38,341 nucleotides of DNA from Mariniphaga sp. GTDB taxonomy: Bacteria; Bacteroidota; Bacteroidia; Bacteroidales; Prolixibacteraceae. The notes beneath the pieces were generated by a model, which was given only the letters and a program-made list of their open reading frames with translations, had not been told where the DNA came from and searched no databases. The stretch spans positions 1 through 38,341 of the forward strand of contig JANXZJ010000170.1 of NCBI GenBank assembly GCA_025355585.1. The letters are read 5' to 3'. Both the position numbers and the translations under genes were made by a program. Shown here piece by piece: positions 1 to 6,735 of this stretch (position 1 is its first letter; each line of letters starts with the position of its first letter).

Positions 1-5
1 TGTTT

Positions 6-64
6 GTAGAGACGTGATTAATCGCGTCTCTGCGGATGAATGGTCCGATTAATCACGTCTCTAC
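6..64. repeat. GTAGAGACG palindrome (copy 1) with extra half-site
   Basis: Positions 6-33 form a 28-nt inverted repeat: arm GTAGAGACG, centre TGATTAATCG, arm CGTCTCTGC (14 pairs, two of them G-T). Positions 47-64 are the exact reverse complement of 6-23, so an 18-bp pairing between 6-23 and 47-64 is an alternative fold. The same arm architecture recurs near 20734, 20999 and 35373, which makes it a dispersed repeat and not a chance hairpin. It is intergenic and precedes the first gene; its function is unknown. Confidence 0.75.
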
Positions 65-108
65 CGGATGGATGATTCAACAAAATTGGCGAAAATCTGC
101 GTTGTTTG

Positions 109-126
109 CATCCGCGTCATCCGCGG
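109..126. repeat. Short direct repeat CATCCGCG x2
   Basis: CATCCGCG occurs at 109-116 and again at 118-125, in GC-richer DNA than the flanks. It may be part of a longer dispersed intergenic repeat, but only one example is present here. No gene is seen in 1-275. Confidence 0.3.
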
Positions 127-220
127 TCCATTCGTTCCACTTTTGGGTCAAAACAAGGTTCGTTCAGCATCACTTGAAATTTTAAAACTGGCTCTGAATC
201 ACACCTTCATCAATTTATAC

Positions 221-228
221 TATCTTTG
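221..228 (+). promoter_or_regulatory. -7 element TATCTTTG for the AsmA-like pair
   Basis: TATCTTTG matches the Bacteroidota -7 consensus TAnnTTTG and lies about 50 nt before the first start codon. No clear TTTG -33 box is seen upstream, so this is a half-match. Confidence 0.5.
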
Positions 229-275
229 AACATCATCCAGAATCAGTTGTTGATCATTGGATTGAAACCTTTAAA

Positions 276-2426
276 ATGTCGGATCGTGTTATGAAAAAAG
301 CCATCAAAATTATCGTTTTCATTGTTTTGCCAGTTCTTATTGCGTTAATTATTATTGGTTTAGTCGCTTTGCCTCCTGTCGCAAAGAATTACATCAACAA
401 ACATGGAAAAGAATACACGGGACGGAAATTATCCGTCAACCAAATCCGGATCAACTACTTTACATCGACTTTCCACGTGATCGGTTTCAAAATGTTTGAA
501 GCCGATGACCAGGCCACTTTCGTCGCTTTCGATTCATTAACGGTCGATATCAATCCGCTGCGCCTGTTTTCTTCTGAGCTTGACATCGAAAAAATACGGC
601 TTGTCAAACCCGAAGCGACCATCACGCGACAGGACAGTGTCTTTAATTTCGACGATATCATCGCTTTCTTCAATTCAAAATCGAAGACAGATACCCTGAG
701 CAAGCCATCGGGTCCATTCAAATATGTAATGAGAAATATTTCACTGGTCAGCGGGAAGCTTACTTTTAATGATAAGGGAATCAGTTATACGAATATCATG
801 AATAACCTGGGATTTACGGTCCCCTATGTCAGTTACAACCGCGAGGAAATCAGCGAAGCAGGACTCAAATTTTATTTCGAAAATGGCGGTTTTCTCCAGG
901 CAATGGCCGGTTATAATCAGAAATTCGGGGCGTACAATGCCGATATTACGGTCGATAAATTGGATATCTCGCCATTCCTGCCCTATCTGAAACCCTATGT
1001 CAGGTTTAAAAGCTACGAAGGAATCGTCGATGGAAAATTTCATATACAGGGAAATATCAATAACCTCGATTCGGTACTGATACGCGGCGATGCGAACGTG
1101 GCAGATTTCGCGGCGAAAGACCTTTCAGACCGGAAGGTTTTGGGTGCAGCGAAAGGAAACGTTACGATGGCTGATTCTTACCCGATGAAGTATGTTTTTA
1201 ATTTCGATCAGATTACACTCACTGAACCCTACATGTATTTCGAGATGAAAGACTCGTCCAATAACTTCCTTGCGTTAATGGTCGACACAGTCAGCAGCAC
1301 AGCCGGAAGCAGCGAACCATTTCAATATTACTACAGGGTCAACCATTTCATAATAGACAATGGGATGGTCGATTTCAGGGATAATTCATATGGAGACCCA
1401 TTTGATTATCACCTCGATAATATAGCGCTCAAAGTTGATACGGTTACTTCCGTTACCAAATGGATTACGGCCTACTCGACGGCGCGTCTGAATAAAAGGG
1501 GGAAACTAAAAGCCGAACTGGGAATTAATCCCTCCGATCCTTATGAACTCAAGGTGAATTATGTGATCACAAATTTTCAGCTGAGTGATCTGAATACAAT
1601 CTCGAGGTATTACGTGGGATTCCCGTTTTTACTTGGAAATATGTATTACGAAGGGAAAACGGTGATCACTGCACGGCAGCTGACGAGCGAGAATAAACTG
1701 ATTGTCCGCAATGCCAAACTGGGTAAAAAGAGCAAAGGATTAATGAATATACCGCTCAAACTGGCGCTTTACCTGTTAAAAGATGTCCATGGAGACATTA
1801 TCCTCGACCTTCCGGTTTCGGGTGATTTAAACGATCCCAAGACAAAAGTTGGCAAGCTTGTATGGCAGGTATTTAAAAACTTTATTGTGAAAATTGTCTC
1901 CTCTCCATTCAGGGCGTTGTCGGGTCTGATGGGCGTCAATCCGGATGAGATCAAGGGAATAGAGTTTAACTATGCCGATACAACGCTTACCGATGCTCAT
2001 TTGCGAAGGGTCAGATTGTTTACGCAACTGGAGAAGAAAAAGCCCGACATGAAAATTGAGATGGCTTATTACGACGATGTCGAACTCGAGAAACAGGCAA
2101 TTGCCGTTGAAGAGGCTGGCAAGCTCTTTAATACCGCCACCGGGACCGATTACACAAAGGAGAAGGATCAGTTCAGGTCTTTCATTGCCAAAAAGCTTCA
2201 GTCCGACACCGTAAGTATCCTCACGGGAAGTATGCAGCTAATCGGAAGTCATCAGCTCGATTCGATACAAAATAGTTTTAGCCAAAAACGGATCAGTAAG
2301 ATTGAAGCGGCCCTGCATGCCGTTGACGATTCCACGCGAATCAAGTTATTTATTCCCAATAAAGAAGTTCCTGAGAATGTGGGAAGCCGACCGGTATTTG
2401 AATTGAAATTTTCGATTGATGAATGA
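276..2426 (+). CDS. AsmA-like / DUF748 envelope protein
   Basis: A 716-residue protein with one N-terminal membrane segment (about residues 10-33) followed by a long, beta-rich periplasmic region. The N-terminal part, with its tract of lysosome-free beta repeats, its FDSLTVDINP-like stretch around residues 84-94 and the later DVHGDIILDLPVSGDLNDP segment, is what led me to the DUF748/AsmA-like family. Members of that wider family are inner-membrane-anchored proteins implicated in outer membrane assembly or lipid transfer between membranes; the exact role of this protein is inferred, not shown. ATG 276 is used; an in-frame ATG at 291 begins MKKAIK and is an equally good start. It overlaps the next gene by 8 nt, so the two are almost certainly co-transcribed and translationally coupled. 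Confidence 0.8.
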   Translation: MSDRVMKKAIKIIVFIVLPVLIALIIIGLVALPPVAKNYINKHGKEYTGRKLSVNQIRINYFTSTFHVIGFKMFEADDQATFVAFDSLTVDINPLRLFSSELDIEKIRLVKPEATITRQDSVFNFDDIIAFFNSKSKTDTLSKPSGPFKYVMRNISLVSGKLTFNDKGISYTNIMNNLGFTVPYVSYNREEISEAGLKFYFENGGFLQAMAGYNQKFGAYNADITVDKLDISPFLPYLKPYVRFKSYEGIVDGKFHIQGNINNLDSVLIRGDANVADFAAKDLSDRKVLGAAKGNVTMADSYPMKYVFNFDQITLTEPYMYFEMKDSSNNFLALMVDTVSSTAGSSEPFQYYYRVNHFIIDNGMVDFRDNSYGDPFDYHLDNIALKVDTVTSVTKWITAYSTARLNKRGKLKAELGINPSDPYELKVNYVITNFQLSDLNTISRYYVGFPFLLGNMYYEGKTVITARQLTSENKLIVRNAKLGKKSKGLMNIPLKLALYLLKDVHGDIILDLPVSGDLNDPKTKVGKLVWQVFKNFIVKIVSSPFRALSGLMGVNPDEIKGIEFNYADTTLTDAHLRRVRLFTQLEKKKPDMKIEMAYYDDVELEKQAIAVEEAGKLFNTATGTDYTKEKDQFRSFIAKKLQSDTVSILTGSMQLIGSHQLDSIQNSFSQKRISKIEAALHAVDDSTRIKLFIPNKEVPENVGSRPVFELKFSIDE

Positions 2427-4257
2427 GATTGTGCACAAATGGCGAAAGCTTTCAGTACTGGCTGTGATCGTTATTGTAACGGTTCTTTCGTTTTATATTT
2501 ATACGAATTTCAACAGGCTGATCTCTGATGCAATTATGCGGAGCTTCAATTCGAATGTGGTTTCCGATGTGTATGATCTAAGCTTCGATCATTTGAATAT
2601 CAATATTGTCACTGGAGAGGTGAAAATCCGCAATGTCGTCATCGCACCGAAAAAAACGCCTTTACAGACTTATCCATACATCAACAGCTCGTTCGTTTTG
2701 CTGACCCGGAGGATCGATCTTCACAGGGTAGATATTTATACCTTATTAAAACATAACCGGTTGCAGGTAAGCTCAATCGAAATTGAAAAGCCGGAGATTT
2801 CCGTACAGCTGAAAGGCCGGAATCATGTACTGTTTCCTTTTAAGGCGGGCGATAAAACTTCGGAAGCCAAAATGGAGCAACTTAAAAAGTACTTCGATTC
2901 CTATTTCCTGAAAGAGTTTGTACTCCGCGATGCCTCGTTGTCGATGGAGGACGAGCGTGAAGGCAGCAGTTATAAAATCGGTGCGTTGAATATTTCTGTG
3001 AGTGATATTCAGCTCAGCCAGCAGCCCGGCGTCGATTCATTGAAGTTCCGGAAAGCAGATCTGGAAATAAACGCGCTTTCGATTCATATGAAATCCGGTG
3101 GTTTTAAATCGATGATATCGAAAAGTTTCGGGCTGGGGATCGATTCGTTTTCCATTCAGCAACGCCCGGATACGGTCTTTTACCAGGTTGCCGATTTTAA
3201 GACACTGATTCAGGATTGGGAGCTTGTAACGGCTGACAGTATTTATGTGATCGGTGCTAAATCGGCGGAGTTATTACGAAGAGCGAAGGCCTTGCACATC
3301 AGCGGAGTGGTTATGAAGCCGGCACTTAGTCACAATGCTTTCAACCAGCTTTATAAATATCAGAAAGAGCTCTATTCCATTTCCGTAAAAAAGGTTGATA
3401 TTTTGAACATCAGCTTCGACAGCCTTCAGTTCTACAAGACGATATTGGTTGGTCAGGTACGACTCGACAGTACCAATGTGTTAATTTATAAGGATAAAAC
3501 GAAGGATGTAGATTTGAAGCGGTTTCCTGAATTTCCCGGACAACAGGTAAACAGCATTGGCATTCCATTGACAATTAACGAGCTGAAGATATCGGAATCG
3601 GCGCTTGAGTACCAGGAAAAGAAGGCGGATGGCGATTTGGCCAGTGTGAAAATCAGAAAGCTGAATTTAAGCGCCCTGAATATTACCAATCAAAAACCCG
3701 GTTCCCGGCTTTCGGTAAAGCTTGAAGGTTTCCTCGAAAACAAAGTCCCGATTGATCTGGCATTGTCATTCAGTTATAAAATGCCTGAATTTAGTTTTAA
3801 AGGTGCCATAAAACCGTTTGATCTGAAAGATTTAAATCCGGTTATCGAGGCATTCGCACCTACCAGTGCAAAGAATGGATACGTTGATGCAATTAACTTT
3901 TCCGGAAATGCTAATAAACAGTATGCAGCCGGTGATATGGAATTCCTTTACCATGATCTTGGGATCACGTTTGATGTAAAGAAATACTCGAAGTTAAAAA
4001 ACTCGCTGATTTCGTTTGCTGCGAATAGCTATCTGAATTCAAGCAATCCGGCGTCGATTGATAAAGCCGCCAGGGTGGTAAAATTCGATGTTGAACGCGA
4101 TATGAACAAGGGATTTATGAATCTGGTAGTCAAATCGGTCCTCTCCGGTTTACAGGAGACCATGCTCCCTTCGAAAGAGAACCGGAAGATGAACCGTGAA
4201 ACAAAAAAAACGCTGAAAAAGGAACAAAAAGAACAGGAAAAGACTGATTTGCGGTAA
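2419..4257 (+). CDS. AsmA-like envelope protein, second of pair
   Basis: About 612 residues with one N-terminal membrane segment (roughly residues 12-30) and a long beta-rich extracytoplasmic region with the same style of repeats as the upstream gene (for example a VDIYTLLKHNRLQVSSIEIE stretch that resembles the AsmA-like pattern). The C-terminus is a strongly charged Lys/Glu tail after about residue 590. ATG 2419 is chosen over a TTG at 2416; either start overlaps the stop of the preceding gene, which signals translational coupling. Being paired with a DUF748-like gene suggests that both work in the same envelope process. I do not recognise a specific named family member, and sequence similarity to the neighbour looks low beyond the architecture. 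Confidence 0.7.
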   Translation: MNEIVHKWRKLSVLAVIVIVTVLSFYIYTNFNRLISDAIMRSFNSNVVSDVYDLSFDHLNINIVTGEVKIRNVVIAPKKTPLQTYPYINSSFVLLTRRIDLHRVDIYTLLKHNRLQVSSIEIEKPEISVQLKGRNHVLFPFKAGDKTSEAKMEQLKKYFDSYFLKEFVLRDASLSMEDEREGSSYKIGALNISVSDIQLSQQPGVDSLKFRKADLEINALSIHMKSGGFKSMISKSFGLGIDSFSIQQRPDTVFYQVADFKTLIQDWELVTADSIYVIGAKSAELLRRAKALHISGVVMKPALSHNAFNQLYKYQKELYSISVKKVDILNISFDSLQFYKTILVGQVRLDSTNVLIYKDKTKDVDLKRFPEFPGQQVNSIGIPLTINELKISESALEYQEKKADGDLASVKIRKLNLSALNITNQKPGSRLSVKLEGFLENKVPIDLALSFSYKMPEFSFKGAIKPFDLKDLNPVIEAFAPTSAKNGYVDAINFSGNANKQYAAGDMEFLYHDLGITFDVKKYSKLKNSLISFAANSYLNSSNPASIDKAARVVKFDVERDMNKGFMNLVVKSVLSGLQETMLPSKENRKMNRETKKTLKKEQKEQEKTDLR

Positions 4258-4600
4258 GATGTTAATGTCTGATCATGTGTGATATATTTGATTCTGTACT
4301 GTTCTTTAGCTGCGCTGACTTTTGGTTCAGGAGGCTTTCGCAGGTGCGGTTTAATTCCAGGGCGAGATATATTGCCACTTCGTGGCGTGATCGGATAATC
4401 TTTGTATTGGCACAATCAACGGGTTGAAGGTCCGGTATAGCGTAATGTAACGCGTTGGGTTCGCGCATTACGAAACATTCAGGCGCACTGCAAGGGCAAT
4501 ATAGTAAATTGATATTTAGATTCTATAGCTATCGCAGGGCGCTTGATTTATTCATCTTCCCAGATTGTCTGCAAGAAAAAGAAGTGTTCTAAACGGGTTA
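4258..4600. other. Structured gene-free region, repeat-like
   Basis: No convincing gene. Two hairpins are visible: GCCACTTCGTGGC near 4375-4387, and a longer one at 4441-4472 with outer arms CGTAATG/CATTACG and inner CGCG/CGCG. A 68-codon minus-strand frame (4262-4468) is open across the hairpins but has no recognisable domain. The hairpin density suggests a decayed dispersed repeat between the convergent AsmA-like and aquaporin genes. Confidence 0.4.
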
Positions 4601-5281
4601 TTATTTTTTCGTACTGATAAAACCATAAACCCATCCGGCCAGAACTGCACCTGCAATTGGCGCGGCGATGAAAAGCCACAATTGTTCAAGTGCGATTCCA
4701 CCGACAAAAATGGCCTGGCTGATACTACGGGCAGGGTTTACAGAGGTATTGGTAACCGGAATGCTGATCAGGTGAATCAACGTGAGCGCAAGACCAATCG
4801 CCATACCTGCAAATGGCTTTGCAGCATTGTCATCTGTGGCGCCAAGAATGACAATCAGGAACATAAAAGTCATCACAACTTCGGTTACAAGTGCAGCCAG
4901 CAGACTGTAGTGACCTGGTGAGTTTACGCCATATCCGTTGGCAGCGAAGTTCCCGATCGCACTGCCATTCCCGGTCGCAATGATATACAAAACTCCGGCA
5001 GCAGTAATTGCTCCCAAAATCTGGGCAACAATGTAAGGAAGAAGCTCTTTCCCGCTAAATCTTCCGCCTGCCCACAATCCGATTGAGACAGCCGGGTTCA
5101 GGTGAGCACCCGAAATATGCCCCAAAGAATAGGCAATGGTTAAAACGGTCAGACCAAAAGCGAGTGAAACGCCCAGAAGTCCGATTCCCACTCCCGGAAA
5201 CGCTGCTGCCAATACGGCGCTGCCACAACCTCCTAAAACCAGCCAAAAAGTTCCGATAAATTCCGCTGCGAATTTTTTCAT
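4601..5281 (-). CDS. aqpZ: Aquaporin Z
   Basis: A 226-residue six-helix membrane channel of the MIP family. Both NPA boxes are present: HLNPAVS at about residues 60-66 and SVNPARS at about 181-187. The N-terminus [15 protein letters not shown] and the preserved GCGSAVLA segment are typical of AqpZ, the bacterial water-selective channel, as opposed to the longer glycerol facilitator GlpF. Length fits AqpZ (about 230). It acts in the cytoplasmic membrane and lets water cross rapidly during osmotic change. It stands alone: its 5' side is an intergenic stretch with no clear -7 element on this strand, and no strong terminator was seen after the stop. Confidence 0.95.
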   Translation of the reverse strand: MKKFAAEFIGTFWLVLGGCGSAVLAAAFPGVGIGLLGVSLAFGLTVLTIAYSLGHISGAHLNPAVSIGLWAGGRFSGKELLPYIVAQILGAITAAGVLYIIATGNGSAIGNFAANGYGVNSPGHYSLLAALVTEVVMTFMFLIVILGATDDNAAKPFAGMAIGLALTLIHLISIPVTNTSVNPARSISQAIFVGGIALEQLWLFIAAPIAGAVLAGWVYGFISTKK

Positions 5282-5368
5282 TTGTGTGTTTTTTAAAGTG
5301 AATTTAAAGTGAAATACCTTATAATAAGCAGTTCTACGAATTTAATGGAAATGTGTTTCAGGAGTATT

Positions 5369-5376
5369 TAAATTTG
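5369..5376 (+). promoter_or_regulatory. -7 element TAAATTTG before small ORF
   Basis: TAAATTTG matches TAnnTTTG and sits 40 nt before the ATG at 5416. A -33 box is not evident. Confidence 0.4.
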
Positions 5377-5415
5377 TACAGAATGTTAAGGATAGAACCT
5401 TACATTACGTAATCA

Positions 5416-5610
5416 ATGAAGCAACTTAATTTTGAATATTTTGCCGGAGTAAAACATTCTGTCCTGGTGCAGAAGGATTTTTTGAAATTAAAATGCATTG
5501 ATTCTGTTCCTGTGATTTTTAACAATGAGTTTTTAGAGGGTCCTCTTAAAATTGAAAAGGATGAAACCGGGCGGTTCCATCCTTTTACTAAAACTAACCA
5601 AACTAACTAA
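5416..5610 (+). CDS. Small hypothetical protein, 64 aa
   Basis: A 64-residue ORF with a -7-like element 40 nt upstream. I do not recognise it. No signal peptide or membrane segment is seen; the C-terminus (KTNQTN) is encoded by the ACTAA-rich leader that precedes the SusC-like stub at 5630, which argues that the last codons at least are not conserved protein. It could be a genuine small gene, a remnant, or chance. Confidence 0.3.
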   Translation: MKQLNFEYFAGVKHSVLVQKDFLKLKCIDSVPVIFNNEFLEGPLKIEKDETGRFHPFTKTNQTN

Positions 5611-5629
5611 CCTAACTAAACCTAAACTT

Positions 5630-5692
5630 ATGAAAAAAATGTACAACAAAGATATGCGTTTATCTGGAATCTATCAAAATAATTTTTGTTAA
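5630..5692 (+). pseudogene. Possible N-terminal stub of a SusC-like TonB receptor
   Basis: ATG 5630 opens a 20-residue frame (MKKMYNKDMRLSGIY...) that ends at TAA 5690. It is preceded by an ACTAA/CCTAAAC-rich leader (5591-5629) of the kind found before SusC-family TonB-dependent receptor genes in environmental Bacteroidota, and the first residues resemble the cytoplasmic tip of their signal sequences. The hydrophobic core and everything after it are missing. It is read here as the remains of a receptor gene lost by deletion; this is inference from leader style and a short N-terminus. Confidence 0.35.
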
Positions 5693-5727
5693 AAAAATAT
5701 AAAAATAGAACAATGGTTTCAAGTAAT

Positions 5728-5755
5728 TGTCTTAGTCCCCTAAATAGTTGGACAA
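5728..5755. mobile_element. IS-end-like remnant
   Basis: The segment carries AGTCCCCTAAAT followed by AGTTGGACAA and is bounded by TTGTC and GACAA in inverted orientation. AGTCCCC...GGACA arrangements resemble the termini of IS3-type elements in Bacteroidota. No transposase is present, so at most this is a leftover end. Recognition is by pattern memory only. Confidence 0.25.
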
Positions 5756-5787
5756 AATTTGGAAAACAATTTTGTAACAAATCAGAT

Positions 5788-5877
5788 TCATACCTGAGAA
5801 TTTTGCGAATTTAATGTTTCCGGAGATGTTTTGATCTTTTTTAGCGCTTTACTTTGAGTGTTCCTTACTTCTTTCAT
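5788..5877 (-). CDS. Possible 29-residue peptide ORF
   Basis: ATG at 5877 opens MKEVRNTQSKALKKIKTSPE and nine further residues, ending in TGA at 5788. The peptide is polar and basic and has no recognised domain. It lies between the IS-end-like segment and the tRNA terminator and could belong to the same remnant. Shorter than most callers accept; reported only because nothing else explains the stretch. Confidence 0.2.
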   Translation of the reverse strand: MKEVRNTQSKALKKIKTSPETLNSQNSQV

Positions 5878-5945
5878 TTTTGCAAGGTTTTAAAGTTTCC
5901 ACAAATATTTTGTGTCAAAGAAGAATCAATTGGTGGATTGGATAT

Positions 5946-5985
5946 CAAAAAAATATCCTTGTAAATCAGATGTTTACAAGGATAT
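5946..5985 (-). terminator. Rho-independent terminator of tRNA-Arg
   Basis: Perfect 13-bp inverted repeat, ATATCCTTGTAAA (5953-5965) and TTTACAAGGATAT (5973-5985), with a 7-nt loop. On the minus strand it is followed by a run of T (A-run 5947-5953 on the plus strand). It lies 3 nt beyond the tRNA 3' end. Confidence 0.9.
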
Positions 5986-5988
5986 AGG

Positions 5989-6061
5989 TGACCCCGGAGA
6001 GACTCGAACCCCCAACCTTCTGATCCGTAGTCAGATGCTCTATCCATTAAGCTACGGGGCC
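5989..6061 (-). tRNA. tRNA-Arg (anticodon ACG)
   Basis: On the minus strand the acceptor stem is GGCCCCG pairing with CGGGGTC (one G-T pair), the anticodon stem TCTGA/TCAGA encloses loop CTACGGA with anticodon ACG, and the T arm carries GGTTCGAGTC. ACG, with A34 normally edited to inosine, reads CGU/CGC/CGA arginine codons. Total 73 nt. The 3' CCA is not encoded (CCT follows the discriminator A), so it must be added enzymatically. A strong terminator follows directly. Confidence 0.95.
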
Positions 6062-6171
6062 ATTTTTGTTTGAAACATTAATCCCAAAAAATCGGGATAA
6101 AAACGATGAATTCTTATCGATGTTCCATCAGGCCAATAAAATAACAATTAAATCTCCTGATGAAAGCGGTG

Positions 6172-6179
6172 CAAAGATA
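6172..6179 (-). promoter_or_regulatory. -7 element TATCTTTG for tRNA-Arg
   Basis: CAAAGATA on the plus strand reads TATCTTTG on the minus strand. A GTTG (3 of 4 to the TTTG -33 box) lies 21 nt further upstream at 6201-6204. The leader to the tRNA would be about 100 nt. Confidence 0.45.
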
Positions 6180-6204
6180 ATCAGATTTTGGAGATCAATG
6201 CAAC

Positions 6205-6692
6205 GCATCCTGATTTTTTTGGCATTTATCAACGATCTTATAGGAAGTCTTTACAATTGGATGCGATAAGTCTCAGATATATAGCATGATAAAAGTAAGT
6301 GTGGATCGTAATTCAGAGTTATGACAGTTACGTATAGCAACTGATCAATCGTATGCTATTACTGGATGATCTTTGGAAACGAGAAGTTTGGATTGGTACT
6401 AATCATTAAATCCATGAGATAAATAAAATTGATAAGATGGTAGGATTTGTCATGTAATAATTTGAATAACAGTAGAATCACAACATTAATTCATCCGGAT
6501 TAAAGATAATCACCTTCAATCAAACTTCAACACAATTTTGCAAATTCTGCTTTCATGACCTAATCCTTAAATGCGATGTGTAATTTTTATTGAACGTTAG
6601 CCTTGCAACAAATGTCAGTCGCCGGATGGTTGTATCTGAATAATGTCCCCAAAAATTCACCTGAATATTCCTCAATTTATCAAAAATTCCCA
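6205..6692. other. Gene-free stretch before feoAB
   Basis: AT-rich intergenic DNA with no supported gene, hairpin or repeat. The short open frame over 6066-6269 has no recognisable content and overlaps the tRNA promoter. Confidence 0.5.
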
Positions 6693-6700
6693 TATATTTG
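6693..6700 (+). promoter_or_regulatory. -7 element TATATTTG for feoAB
   Basis: TATATTTG fits TAnnTTTG and lies 36 nt before the chosen GTG start. No clear -33 box, and no recognisable iron-regulator box was found by eye. Confidence 0.5.
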
Positions 6701-6735
6701 CATGCTATTTGTAATTGTTCTTAATAAGAATTAGT

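Noticed and set aside
4029..4415. 128-codon minus-strand frame
   Set aside because: Most of it lies antisense to the AsmA-like gene, its composition is Ser/Phe-rich shadow-like, and it crosses the hairpin region; no domain is recognisable.
6066..6269. 67-codon plus-strand frame beside the tRNA
   Set aside because: It overlaps the tRNA leader and promoter on the other strand and has no recognisable content or -7 element.
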